This document shows positions 29,584 to 37,813 of a DNA stretch of 64,000 bases, one piece after another (position 1 is the stretch's first letter; each line of letters starts with the position of its first letter). A model generated the notes under the pieces. It was not told where the DNA came from and did no database searches. It saw nothing but the letters and a program-made list of their open reading frames with translations. The stretch lies in assembly GCF_900100695.1 (NCBI RefSeq), contig NZ_FNCF01000001.1, positions 774,060 to 838,059 on the forward strand, written 5' to 3'. The stretch is from Klenkia brasiliensis (lineage in GTDB: Bacteria; Actinomycetota; Actinomycetes; Mycobacteriales; Geodermatophilaceae). The position numbers and the translations under genes were made by a program.

Positions 29584-29640
29584 CGAGTGCACGACTGCGG
29601 TGGTTCCGGGGCCCCTCTGACCACCGCAGTCGTGCACTCG
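29584..29640. repeat. 21-bp perfect inverted repeat in a gene-free stretch
   Basis: A 21-nt left arm (29584-29604, beginning CGAGTGCACGACTGCGG) is exactly repeated in inverted form at 29620-29640, around a 15-nt loop holding GGGGCCCC. It lies in the 208-bp gap between the GGDEF-EAL gene and the TfoX-N gene. That gap also contains a weaker hairpin (29483-29489 with 29498-29504) just after the stop, probably a terminator, and two copies of GGGTTGCGTCG. The length and perfection suggest a palindromic repeat family or a strong structured RNA element. Confidence 0.7.
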
Positions 29641-29682
29641 GTGGGTCTTGCCCGACGGGGGGTGGGCGGCCATCCTGCCGGC

Positions 29683-30003
29683 GTGGCGTACGACCTGGAG
29701 CTGGCGGAGCGGGTGCGGTCGGCGCTCGACGGCACCCCGGACGTCGCCGAGCGGACGATGTTCGGCGGGCTGGCGTTCCTGGTCGGCGGCTCGATGGCGG
29801 TCGCGGTGAGCGGTGGCGGCGGGCTGATGGTGCGCTGCGCCCCCGCCCTGGCCGACGAGCTGGTCACCCGCGACGGCGTGGCGCGGATGGTCATGCAGGG
29901 CCGCGAGCTGGCCGGCTGGGTGCTGGTCGACCCGGCCACCCTGGACGACGTCCGCCTGCCCGAGTACGTCGCCGCGGGGGTCGGGGCCGCCCGGGAGGCG
30001 TAG
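29683..30003 (+). CDS. TfoX/Sxy N-terminal domain protein
   Basis: This 106-residue protein consists of a TfoX_N domain: AERTMFGGLAFLVGGSMAVAV (about residues 22-42), LMVRCAPALADEL, MQGRELAGWVLVDPATL. In Gammaproteobacteria the domain belongs to the competence regulator Sxy, but small stand-alone actinobacterial copies have no proven role. GTG 29683 is chosen because CATCCT and a 6-nt gap precede it and because upstream in-frame sequence is the inverted repeat, not protein. Confidence 0.82.
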   Translation: MAYDLELAERVRSALDGTPDVAERTMFGGLAFLVGGSMAVAVSGGGGLMVRCAPALADELVTRDGVARMVMQGRELAGWVLVDPATLDDVRLPEYVAAGVGAAREA

Positions 30004-30018
30004 GGCACCCTGGCCCCG

Positions 30019-31107
30019 GTGATCGCGCTCGTCGAGGTGCTGCGCCGACCGTGGGTGCAGCGGGGCGTCCGGGCCGCCGTCGCCGCCGGGCTGGCCTGGC
30101 AGGTCGCCGTCCTGCTGCCGCCGACGCTGTCCGACTACGCCTACTACGCCCCGCTCGGCGCGGTGGTCGCCGTGCACCCCACGGTCGCCGACTCCGCGGG
30201 GGCCGCCTGGCGCACGGTCGCGGCGATGTTCCTGGGCTTCGGCCTGGCCGTCGGGGTCTACGAGGTCACCCGCGGGGTGCCGAACGCGTTCACCATCGCC
30301 CTGATCGTCGCCGTCGCCGTGGTGGTCGAGCAGTGGCGGCTGCTGCGCGAGCAGGCCAGCTGGGTCAGCTTCGCCGCCGTCCTGATGATCACCATCGGCA
30401 CCGACGACCCGGCGGCCTACGTGCTGCGCTACGGCGGGCTGACCCTGCTCGGCGCCGCGGTCGGCGTCGCCGTCACCACCGTGCTGTTCCCGCCGATGAT
30501 GCTGACCGTCGCCGTCGAGCGGATCGCCGTCGCCCGCGGCCTGCTCGCCGCGCACCTGGTGGACATGGCCGACGCCGTCCGCGGCGGCACCGTGCCCGAC
30601 CCCGAGGACTGGGCGCACCGCGGCCGCACCCTGGGCACCGCCCTGGACCGGATGCGCGCCGCCGAGGCCCAGGTCGAGCGGGCCCGGCGGGCCAACCCGC
30701 GGGCCGCGCGCTGGCAGGGCACGGCCGGCCGGGTCCGCGAGCAGTCCCGCGCGCTGGACCGGGTGGCCGTGCTGGTCGACGACCTCACCGACCTGGTGGC
30801 GGAGTTCCAGCCGCACCGCCGCGGCCTGGACCGGGTGGACGACGGCACCGGCTGGGTGCTGGCCGACGCGCTCACCGGCCTGGCCGGCGTGGTGCGCATC
30901 CCCTACCACGACGGCCCGCACCGGGACTCCCGCGACGACGCGATCGACGTGGCCGTGGCCTCGCTGGACCGGCTGGTGCAGCTGCTGCGCTCGGCGGAGG
31001 TGCCCGACGACCAGGGGTTCTTCGCGCTCGGCGCGGTGACCGTCGGCGTCCGGCGGTCGCTGCACGCGTTGGAGGCAGCGCCCCGCGAGGTCACCCCGCG
31101 CCACTGA
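30019..31107 (+). CDS. FUSC/aromatic-acid-exporter-like membrane protein
   Basis: The 362-residue protein has an N-terminal membrane half with about six segments (residues about 15-165). The second half is cytosolic and helical, with Arg/Glu-rich coiled regions. The layout and the segment YAYYAPLGAVVAVHPTVADS resemble the FUSC and aromatic acid exporter (ArAE) families, which export aromatic acids or serve as inner-membrane components. The substrate is unknown. It starts 15 nt after the TfoX-N gene and may be co-transcribed with it. The stop lies in a terminator stem. Confidence 0.8.
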   Translation: MIALVEVLRRPWVQRGVRAAVAAGLAWQVAVLLPPTLSDYAYYAPLGAVVAVHPTVADSAGAAWRTVAAMFLGFGLAVGVYEVTRGVPNAFTIALIVAVAVVVEQWRLLREQASWVSFAAVLMITIGTDDPAAYVLRYGGLTLLGAAVGVAVTTVLFPPMMLTVAVERIAVARGLLAAHLVDMADAVRGGTVPDPEDWAHRGRTLGTALDRMRAAEAQVERARRANPRAARWQGTAGRVREQSRALDRVAVLVDDLTDLVAEFQPHRRGLDRVDDGTGWVLADALTGLAGVVRIPYHDGPHRDSRDDAIDVAVASLDRLVQLLRSAEVPDDQGFFALGAVTVGVRRSLHALEAAPREVTPRH

Positions 31108-31134
31108 GCCGGCCGGTACCGGGCTCAGTGGCGC
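31098..31134. terminator. Bidirectional terminator hairpin
   Basis: GCGCCACTGAGCC (31098-31110) pairs perfectly with GGCTCAGTGGCGC (31122-31134) around an 11-nt loop. The stop codon of the FUSC-like gene lies in the left arm, and the convergent methyltransferase gene ends 22 nt beyond. Confidence 0.75.
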
Positions 31135-31155
31135 CCTCCCCCACCTGATCGGCGG

Positions 31156-31971
31156 CTACCCGGCCGGGCTTGAGGGGCCCACCCGCACCAGCAGCTCGCC
31201 GTGCAGCATGCCCAGCCAGCCGTCGTCCGCGGCGGCCCAGCGCTGCCAGGCCGCGGCGACCTCGGCGAGCTCGTCGGCGGTGGCCAGGCCGTAGGCCACC
31301 GCCTGCTCGGCGAACGCCGACGCGGTCGCCCGGCCCGCCCACGAGTCACCCCACCAGCGGCGCTCGGCGTCGGAGGCGTAGCAGTAGGTGGACGCCGACG
31401 CGGTGAGGTCGCGCAGCCCGGCCGCGTGCGCCCAGGACCGCAACCGGCGGCCGGCGTCGGGCTCGGCGTCGTTGTGCCGGGCCACCCGGTGGTAGAGGTC
31501 CAGCCAGCGGACCAGGCCGTCGTCGTCGGGGAACCAGGTCGTCGCGGCGTAGTCGACGTCCCGGACGGCGACCAGCCCGCCCGGCCGGCACACCCGCGCC
31601 ATCTCGCGCAGCGCGGCGACCGGGTCGGTGAGGTGCTGCAGCACCTGGTGGGCGTGCACCACGTCGAAGGAGGCGTCGGGCAGGTCGAGGGCGTAGACGT
31701 CGCCGACGGCGAACTCCACCGGCACGCCCTCGCGCCCGGCCAGGGCCCGCGCCTCCCCCAGCGGGTCGGCCACGACGTCGAGGCCCAGCACCCGGCCCGG
31801 CGCGACCCGGCGGGCCAGGTCGACGGTGATCGTGCCCGGCCCGCAGCCCACGTCGAGCACGTCGAGCCCGGCCCGCAGGTGCGGCAGCAGGTACGCCGCG
31901 GAGTTCTCCGCGGTGCGCCAGCGGTGGGACTGCAGGACGGCGTCGGCGTGGCCGTGGGTGTAGGTGTCCAC
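31156..31971 (-). CDS. SAM-dependent methyltransferase (class I)
   Basis: This 271-residue protein has the class I Rossmann methyltransferase motifs: LDVLDVGCGPGTITVDLA (motif I, about residues 36-53), VLGLDVVADPL (motif II), VGDVYALDLPDASFDVVHAHQVLQHL (motifs III-IV) and RVCRPGGLVAVRDVDY. It resembles the UbiE/small-molecule group (a methyltransferase-11 domain) and the substrate is unknown. The C-terminal half is specific to this subfamily. GTG 31971 (VDTYTHGHADAVLQSH) is preferred over GTG 31998 because CAGGCT lies six nt before it. Confidence 0.87.
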   Translation of the reverse strand: MDTYTHGHADAVLQSHRWRTAENSAAYLLPHLRAGLDVLDVGCGPGTITVDLARRVAPGRVLGLDVVADPLGEARALAGREGVPVEFAVGDVYALDLPDASFDVVHAHQVLQHLTDPVAALREMARVCRPGGLVAVRDVDYAATTWFPDDDGLVRWLDLYHRVARHNDAEPDAGRRLRSWAHAAGLRDLTASASTYCYASDAERRWWGDSWAGRATASAFAEQAVAYGLATADELAEVAAAWQRWAAADDGWLGMLHGELLVRVGPSSPAG

Positions 31972-32105
31972 CCGACCAGCCTGCACCCGTCGTCCCACTA
32001 TGTGAACTGCTCATCCCGATCAGTGGGACGGCCGGCGCCGCCACCGGGACGGCGCCGTCCCCGGTCCGGTGCGTCCCGGGCCGGTCGCGTGGCACGATCC
32101 GGCGC

Positions 32106-32132
32106 ATGCCGCCCGCGACCCGACGCCGGTGA
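32106..32132 (+). other. Eight-codon mini-ORF overlapping the start of the aldolase-like gene
   Basis: ATG 32106 opens MPPATRRR and its TGA (32130-32132) overlaps the GTG start of the next gene (32129). CACGAT lies 7 nt before the ATG, so a leaderless transcript would begin with this mini-ORF. Re-initiation at the overlapping GTGA would then translate the main gene. The three Arg codons are CGA, CGC and CGG. Confidence 0.35.
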
Positions 32133-33322
32133 GCGACCGCCTCGCCGCCCTCCGCGCGGCGACCGCCGGGCTGCAGCCGCCCTTCGCCGTCGTCGACCTC
32201 GACGCCTTCGACGCCAACGCCGATGCGCTCGTCGCCCGCGCCGCTCCCGGCACCACCATCCGGCTGGCCAGCAAGTCGGTGCGCTGCCGGGCGCTGGGCG
32301 ACCGGGCACTGGCCCGCCCCGGCTTCGCCGGCATCCTCGCGCTCACCCTGCCCGAGGCGGTCTGGCTGGCCGCCACGGGCCACGAGGACGTCGTCGTCGG
32401 CTACCCCAGCACCGACACCGCCGCGATGGTCGCGCTGGCCGCCGACCCGCAGCTGGCCGCGCGGGTGACGCTGATGGTCGACTCGGTGGAGTCCCTCGAC
32501 GTCGTCGAGGCCGCGGTCGGCCGCTCCCCCGCCGCACCGGTCAAGGTCTGCCTGGACCTGGACGCCGCGCTGGAGCTGCTCGGCGGCCGGGTGCACCTGG
32601 GCCCGCTGCGCTCCCCCGTCCGCACCCCCGCGCAGGCCGTGGCGCTGGCCCGTGCGGTGCTGGACCGGCCGTGGCTGCACCTGGACGGCCTGATGGCCTA
32701 CGAGGGCCAGATCGCCGGGACCGCCGACGCCGCCGGGCCCCGGCTGCGCCGGCTGGCGGTGCGGGGCATGCAGGCGCTGTCGGCGAGGGAACTGGCGCAG
32801 CGGCGGGCCGCGGTGGTGGCCGCGGTGTCCGAGCTGGCGCCGCTGCGGTTCGTCAACGGTGGCGGCACCGGATCGGTGGAGCAGACCTCCGCCGAGCCCG
32901 CGGTCACCGAGGTCGCCGCCGGCTCGGGGCTCTACGCGCCGGGGCTGTTCGACGGGTACCGCCGCTTCCGGCCCCGGCCGGCGGCCTACTTCGTGCAGCC
33001 GGTGGTGCGCCGGCCCTCGGCGACGGTCGCCACCGCGCTGGGCGGCGGCTGGATCGCCTCGGGCCCACCCGGCCCGGACCGGCAGCCCACCATCGCGTGG
33101 CCGGCCGGCCTGCGGTTCAGCCCGCTCGAGGGCGCCGGCGAGGCGCAGACCCCGCTGCTCGGCGCCCCGGCCGCCCACCTGCGGCTGGGCGACCAGGTCT
33201 GGTTCCGGCACGCCAAGGCCGGCGAGCTGGCCGAGCGGGTCGGGGAGCTGCACCTGGTGTCCGGGGACGCGCTCGTCGGGTCGGTGCCCACCTACCGCGG
33301 CGAGGGCAAGGCGTTCCTGTGA
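32129..33322 (+). CDS. PLP-dependent amino acid deaminase/aldolase-like protein
   Basis: The 397-residue protein has an alanine-racemase-type N-terminal barrel, as in D-threonine aldolase and D-serine dehydratase. Its PLP lysine is expected in the segment TIRLASKSVRC (about residues 44-54). LDGLMAYEGQIAG and FVNGGGTGSVEQTS are conserved barrel strands, and the C-terminal part is a beta domain (about 290-397) that ends LVGSVPTYRGEGKAFL. Database names vary between deaminase and aldolase, so the reaction is not fixed. GTG 32129 overlaps the mini-ORF stop. An amidohydrolase gene follows after 13 nt and is probably co-expressed. Confidence 0.82.
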   Translation: MSDRLAALRAATAGLQPPFAVVDLDAFDANADALVARAAPGTTIRLASKSVRCRALGDRALARPGFAGILALTLPEAVWLAATGHEDVVVGYPSTDTAAMVALAADPQLAARVTLMVDSVESLDVVEAAVGRSPAAPVKVCLDLDAALELLGGRVHLGPLRSPVRTPAQAVALARAVLDRPWLHLDGLMAYEGQIAGTADAAGPRLRRLAVRGMQALSARELAQRRAAVVAAVSELAPLRFVNGGGTGSVEQTSAEPAVTEVAAGSGLYAPGLFDGYRRFRPRPAAYFVQPVVRRPSATVATALGGGWIASGPPGPDRQPTIAWPAGLRFSPLEGAGEAQTPLLGAPAAHLRLGDQVWFRHAKAGELAERVGELHLVSGDALVGSVPTYRGEGKAFL

Positions 33323-33335
33323 GGGAGACCTCCCC

Positions 33336-34100
33336 GTGAGGCTGGTCGACGCCCACCTGCACGTGGTCGACCCGGCGTTCCCGCTGGTGCCCAACGACGG
33401 CTACCTGCCCGACCCCTTCACCGTCGCCGACTACCGGGCCCGGGTCGCGGGCCTGGACGTGGTCGGCGGCGCCGTCGTCTCCGGGTCGTTCCAGGCCTTC
33501 GACCAGACCTACCTGCTGGCGGCGCTCGCCCAGCTCGGGCCGGGGTTCGTCGGGGTCACCCAGCTGCCGGCCGACGTGCCCGACGCCGAGGTGCTCCGGC
33601 TGGACGCCGCCGGGGTGCGCGCCGTGCGGGTCAACCTGCGCCGCGGCGGGTCGGCCCCGCTCGCCGACCTGGACCGGCTGGCCCGCCGGGTGCACGAGCT
33701 GGCCGGCTGGCACACCGAGCTCTACGTCGACGGCCGCGACCTCGCCGACCTCGCCCCCGTACTGCACCCGCTGCCGCAGGTGGTCGTCGACCACCTGGGC
33801 CTGCACGCCGACGGCCTGCGCGACCTGCTGCGGCTGGTGGCCACCGGCGCGGTGGTCAAGGCGACCGGGTTCGGCCGGGTCGACCTGGACGTCGCCGACG
33901 CCGCCCGGCGGGTGCTCGACGTCGACCCCCGCGCCCTGGTCACCGGCACCGACCTGCCCAGCACCCGGGCCCGCCGTCCCTTCGCCGACGCCGACCTCGA
34001 CCGGCTGGCCGAGGCGGTCGGCCCGGAGCACGTGGCGGCCGTCTTCGAGGACAACGCGCGCCGCCTCTACCGCCTGCCCCCACGTGGACCGCGCCCGTGA
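33336..34100 (+). CDS. Amidohydrolase-family protein (TIM-barrel metal hydrolase)
   Basis: This 254-residue protein resembles the amidohydrolase-2 group, which acts on lactones and related cyclic substrates. The N-terminal DAHLHVVDP gives the HxH-type metal site (about residues 5-13). The barrel continues with VVDHLGLHADGL (about 150-161) and the catalytic-Asp-type strand LVTGTDLPSTRAR near 205. No signal peptide is present. It follows the deaminase/aldolase gene directly, hinting at a shared substrate, but none can be named. The stop abuts that of glpD (TGATCA). Confidence 0.8.
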   Translation: MRLVDAHLHVVDPAFPLVPNDGYLPDPFTVADYRARVAGLDVVGGAVVSGSFQAFDQTYLLAALAQLGPGFVGVTQLPADVPDAEVLRLDAAGVRAVRVNLRRGGSAPLADLDRLARRVHELAGWHTELYVDGRDLADLAPVLHPLPQVVVDHLGLHADGLRDLLRLVATGAVVKATGFGRVDLDVADAARRVLDVDPRALVTGTDLPSTRARRPFADADLDRLAEAVGPEHVAAVFEDNARRLYRLPPRGPRP

Positions 34101-35612
34101 TCAGCGGCTGAGCTCGGCGGCCAGGACCTCCTCAGCGCGGGCTACGGCGGCGGCGCGGTCGGCAGGCACCAGGCCCACCCTCGTGCGCCGGTCGAGCAGG
34201 TCGGCCACCGTGCGGGCGCCCTCGGCCCGGACGGCGAACCGCAGCTCCCCCACCGTCTCCGGCCGGCCCTCGGCCAGCGGCTCGGACCCCAGCGCGTGCA
34301 CCTGCGCCGCCTCGGTGCCGTACCGGGCCACCAGCCGGGCCGGGGCGTCGACGGCGGCCAGCACCCGGCGGGGCGCGGCACCGACCAGCGGCAGGCGGGC
34401 CGTCAGCGACCGGCGGGCACCGCGGCCGAGCACGTCCAGCGCGGCGTCCACCGTCTCCTCCGCCATCGCCCGGTACGTGGTCAGCTTCCCGCCGACGACC
34501 GTCAGCACGGCCCCCGACCGGTGCAGCAGGTGCCTGCGGGAGAGGTCGGCCGTGGCGTCCCCCGGGCCGGCGCCGGCCGAGGCGGGCAGCACGAGGGGCC
34601 GCAGCCCGGCGTGGGCACCCACCACGTCCGCGGCGGTCAGCGGGTCGGCGAGCACCCGGTTGACCGTGCCCAGCAGCTGCTCGACCTCGGCGGCCGAGGG
34701 CTGCGGGTCGTCGTCGGGCACCGGGCCCGCGACCGGCTCGTCGGTGATGCCGAGCAGGACCAGCCCGGTGTCCTGCGGCAGCGCGAACACGTAGCGGGAG
34801 CGGGAGCCGGGCAGCGGCACGGTCAGCGCCGCCGTCGGGGAGCCCAGCCGCTGCGCGCGGACCACCAGGTGCGAGCCGCGCGAGGGCGAGAGCCGGATGC
34901 CGTCGTCCAGCCCGGCCGACCACACCCCGGCGGCGTTGACCACCACCCCGGCCTCGACCGCGACCCGGCGCCCCTCCACCTCGACGAGAGCGGTCCGCCC
35001 GTCCACGCCCAGCACCCGGGCCCCGGTCAGCACCGAGGCGCCGTACCCGGCGGCGGTGCGGGCCAGCGCCACCACCAGCCGGGCGTCGTCGGTCAGCTGG
35101 CCGTCCCAGAACGCGATCCCCCCGCGCCCGCCGCGCACCGCCGGCAGCCAGGCCGCCACCTCGCCGGCGGCCACCCGCCGGGCCCGGGGCAGCGACCCGC
35201 GGCCACCCCGCACCGACCCGCGGACGGCGTCCCCCAGCACGCCGCCCAGGCCGGCCACCGCCGCGACGTCGGCGCCGGCGACCGCGGGCACGCAGAACGG
35301 CAGCGGCCGGACCAGGTGCGGCGCGGTCACCCCCATGAGCACGGCGCGCTCGCGGGCGGACTCCCGCGCCAGCCCGACCTCGCCGTGCGCCAGGTAGCGC
35401 AGCCCGCCGTGCACCAGCTTCGAGGACCACCGGCTCGTCCCGGCCGCCAGGTCGGCCCGCTCGCACAGCAGCACCGAGAGCCCGCGGGCGGCGGCGTCCA
35501 GCGCCACCCCGGCGCCGGTCACCCCGCCCCCCACCACGAGGACGTCGACCGGGCGCCCGAGCCGCTCCAGGTCGCGGGCGCGGCGGGCGGGGTCGAGACG
35601 GGTCCCGGTCAC
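34101..35612 (-). CDS. glpD: Glycerol-3-phosphate dehydrogenase (FAD)
   Basis: GlpD oxidises sn-glycerol 3-phosphate to dihydroxyacetone phosphate and passes electrons to the quinone pool at the membrane. The 503-residue protein opens with the FAD loop VLVVGGGVTGAGVALDAAARG (from about residue 24). It has SRWSSKLVHGGLRYL (about 60-74), typical of the family, and later VVNAAGVWSAGLD and LTVVGGKLTTYRAMAE (about 374-389). A C-terminal DAO_C-type helical domain follows. CAGGGT lies 6 nt before GTG 35612. It is divergent from an alkylglycerone-phosphate-synthase-like gene that may use its product. Confidence 0.93.
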   Translation of the reverse strand: MTGTRLDPARRARDLERLGRPVDVLVVGGGVTGAGVALDAAARGLSVLLCERADLAAGTSRWSSKLVHGGLRYLAHGEVGLARESARERAVLMGVTAPHLVRPLPFCVPAVAGADVAAVAGLGGVLGDAVRGSVRGGRGSLPRARRVAAGEVAAWLPAVRGGRGGIAFWDGQLTDDARLVVALARTAAGYGASVLTGARVLGVDGRTALVEVEGRRVAVEAGVVVNAAGVWSAGLDDGIRLSPSRGSHLVVRAQRLGSPTAALTVPLPGSRSRYVFALPQDTGLVLLGITDEPVAGPVPDDDPQPSAAEVEQLLGTVNRVLADPLTAADVVGAHAGLRPLVLPASAGAGPGDATADLSRRHLLHRSGAVLTVVGGKLTTYRAMAEETVDAALDVLGRGARRSLTARLPLVGAAPRRVLAAVDAPARLVARYGTEAAQVHALGSEPLAEGRPETVGELRFAVRAEGARTVADLLDRRTRVGLVPADRAAAVARAEEVLAAELSR

Positions 35613-35728
35613 GGCCCCACCCTGCCCCAGGCAGGGGAAGCCCGGCACCCGCGAACGGGCCTCGTCCCCGGGCGCTGGGCCTCCCCTGCCTCCCCCAGCG
35701 GGAGGGGTTCGGCGGGCAGACTGACCCG

Positions 35729-37417
35729 GTGGCCGAGCAACCCGAACTCACCGTCCAGGGCTGGGGTCCCCCCGGCACCCGCGTGGCGCACGTGGCCGAG
35801 GGCGGCACGCTGGAGCTGACCGCCGACAAGTCGCTGGCCAAGGCGCTGCCCAAGGCCGCCCGCAAGCACCTGGCCCGGGAGCTGGGCTGGACGCCCCGGC
35901 ACACCCCGCCGGTCCCGGTCGAGCAGATCGAGCTGGCCCCCAGCCGCCTGCCCGTGCCGGTGCGCGCGGAGCTGGTGACCCTGCTCGGGCTGGACAACGT
36001 GCGCGACGACCGGGAGTCCCGGCTGCGGCGCACCGGGGGCAAGAGCTACCTGGACCTGGTCCGCCGCCGCTCGGGCGACGCCTCCGACGCACCCGACGCC
36101 GTCCTCACCCCGGCCGACACCGCCGAGACCGCGGCGCTGCTGCAGCTGTGCAGCCGGCACGGCGTGGTGGTCGTGCCCTTCGGCGGCGGCACCAGCGTGG
36201 TCGGCGGGCTGTCGGGCACCGACGTCGACGACCGGCCCGTGGTGGTCGTCGACCTGTCCCGGATGTCCGGGCTGGTCGCGGTCGACGTGCCGAGCTCGCT
36301 GGTCACCGTCGGCCCGGGCATGCGCGGCCCGGCGCTGGAGGACGCCCTCGCCGAGCACGACCTGACCCTGGGCCACGTGCCGCAGAGCTGGGAGTTCGCG
36401 ACCCTCGGCGGGTACGCCGCCACCCGCAGCGCGGGCCAGGCCTCCACCGGGGTGGGCCGGTTCGACGACCTGGTCGCCTCGCTCACCCTGGCCACGCCGT
36501 CCGGGGTGCTGGAGGTCGGCTCCCCGCCGGCGTCGGCCGCCGGCCCCGACCTGCTCGGCCTGGCGCTCGGGTCCGAGGGCACGCTCGGGGTGATCACCGA
36601 GCTGACGGTGCGGGTGCGCCCGCGCCCGCGGGTGGAGGAGCACGAGGGCTGGTCCTTCCGCAGCTGGGCGGCCGGCCTCGCGGCGCTGCAGCGGCTGGCC
36701 CGGCACGACCTGCTGCCCGACGTCGTCCGGCTCAGCGACCCCGACGAGACCCGGGCGAACCTGCTGCTGTCCGGCGGTGCGGGGGCCCGGGCGCTGCGCG
36801 GCGCCCTGCGCAGCCGCGGCCACGGCGGGGGCTGCCTGCTGGTGGTCGGCTGGCAGGGCCTGCCGACGCTGGTGCGGGCCCGGCAGCGCGCGGCCACCTC
36901 GCTGCTGCGCGAGGACGGCGGCAAGCGGGCCGGCTCCCGGGTCGGCGAGGCCTGGGTGCGGCACCGGTTCGAGGGCCCCTACCTGCGCGACCGGCTGCTC
37001 GACCACGGCCTGCTGGTCGAGACGCTGGAGACCGCGGCGACCTGGTCGGCGCTGCCGACGGTGTACGACGCCGCCCGCCGGGCCCTGCGCGAGGCGCTGG
37101 CCGGCCCCGGCAAGCAGCCGCTGGTGATGACGCACCTGTCGCACGGCTACGCCACCGGCGCGTCGCTCTACCTCACCGTCCTGGCCGACCGGGACGACGA
37201 GCTGCCCCTGCAGCAGTGGCTCGGCGCGAAGCGGGCGGCCACCGACGCCCTGCTGGCCGCCGGCGGCACGCTCACCCACCACCACGCGGTCGGCGCCGAC
37301 CACCGGCCGTGGCTGGACCGGGAGGTCGGACCGCTGGGCGTCGACGTGCTGCGCGCGGTGAAGGCGTCGCTGGACCCGGAGGGCATCTGCAACCCCGGCG
37401 TGCTCCTTCCGTCCTGA
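35729..37417 (+). CDS. Alkylglycerone-phosphate synthase-like FAD oxidoreductase
   Basis: The 562-residue flavoprotein belongs to the VAO/PCMH fold and resembles alkyl-DHAP synthase, which swaps an acyl for an alkyl chain on DHAP in ether-lipid synthesis. Diagnostic segments are PFGGGTSVVGGL (about residues 150-161), LTLGHVPQSWEFATLGGYAATRSAGQAST (about 212-240), LALGSEGTLGVITE, and the C-terminal histidine cluster THHHAVGADHRPWL (about 515-528). Actinobacterial homologues are of unproven function and may act on other hydroxyacids. CAGACT and a 6-nt gap precede GTG 35729. It is divergent from glpD by 116 bp. Confidence 0.85.
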   Translation: MAEQPELTVQGWGPPGTRVAHVAEGGTLELTADKSLAKALPKAARKHLARELGWTPRHTPPVPVEQIELAPSRLPVPVRAELVTLLGLDNVRDDRESRLRRTGGKSYLDLVRRRSGDASDAPDAVLTPADTAETAALLQLCSRHGVVVVPFGGGTSVVGGLSGTDVDDRPVVVVDLSRMSGLVAVDVPSSLVTVGPGMRGPALEDALAEHDLTLGHVPQSWEFATLGGYAATRSAGQASTGVGRFDDLVASLTLATPSGVLEVGSPPASAAGPDLLGLALGSEGTLGVITELTVRVRPRPRVEEHEGWSFRSWAAGLAALQRLARHDLLPDVVRLSDPDETRANLLLSGGAGARALRGALRSRGHGGGCLLVVGWQGLPTLVRARQRAATSLLREDGGKRAGSRVGEAWVRHRFEGPYLRDRLLDHGLLVETLETAATWSALPTVYDAARRALREALAGPGKQPLVMTHLSHGYATGASLYLTVLADRDDELPLQQWLGAKRAATDALLAAGGTLTHHHAVGADHRPWLDREVGPLGVDVLRAVKASLDPEGICNPGVLLPS

Positions 37418-37468
37418 ACGACCGCGTGTCGGGTTTGACCGGGCGCGGAGCGGGACACCCAGCGGCGC

Positions 37469-37810
37469 ATGACCACGGACGTTGATGCCACAGCGCCCGA
37501 CCACGGGTCGGTGGAGCTCTCCCCCGACGGCACCCAGCTGGTCTTCACGGGCGAGATCGACAAGGACGTCGTCCGGCAGTTCCGGGTGACCGTCCGCCCC
37601 GCCGACTGGCCCTCCCGGGTCGACGTGCGCGGGGTGACCTTCATGAGCTCGGCCGGGCTGGAGCTGCTGGTCCACCTGGCCCGCAAGCAGAAGCGGGCCG
37701 GCGGCGAGCTCGAGGTCGTGGAACCGCCCACGTCGCTGCGGCTGCTGCTCAACCAGACCGGCCTGAACCGGGTGTTCCGGTCGGTGCCGGCCTCGAGCAT
37801 CCCGGCCTGA
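37469..37810 (+). CDS. STAS-domain anti-sigma factor antagonist
   Basis: This 113-residue protein is a single STAS domain of the SpoIIAA/RsbV type. The strand-helix VDVRGVTFMSSAGLELLVHLARKQKRAG (about residues 51-78) includes the conserved SSAGL, where the first serine is the usual phosphorylation site. Such proteins bind RsbW-like kinases to free a sigma factor. No kinase gene is adjacent, although an RsbW-like gene lies at 574. The upstream GTTT-N15-GGGACA is a poor sigma-B match. ATG 37469 has no strong ribosome-binding site. Confidence 0.88.
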   Translation: MTTDVDATAPDHGSVELSPDGTQLVFTGEIDKDVVRQFRVTVRPADWPSRVDVRGVTFMSSAGLELLVHLARKQKRAGGELEVVEPPTSLRLLLNQTGLNRVFRSVPASSIPA

Positions 37811-37813
37811 CGC

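Noticed and set aside
29410-29682. Upstream extension of the TfoX-N gene (MAVYTATLRVAP start)
   Set aside because: The extension crosses the preceding gene's end and the 21-bp inverted repeat and has no domain likeness.
27312-30008. An 898-codon open frame on the minus strand across the GGDEF-EAL gene
   Set aside because: It is a GC-rich shadow frame opposite a clearly conserved protein; its translation is low-complexity with long Gly/Gln/Arg runs.
37433-37457. Sigma-B promoter before the STAS gene
   Set aside because: GTTT-N15-GGGACA keeps only the GGG of the -10 consensus, so I did not list it.
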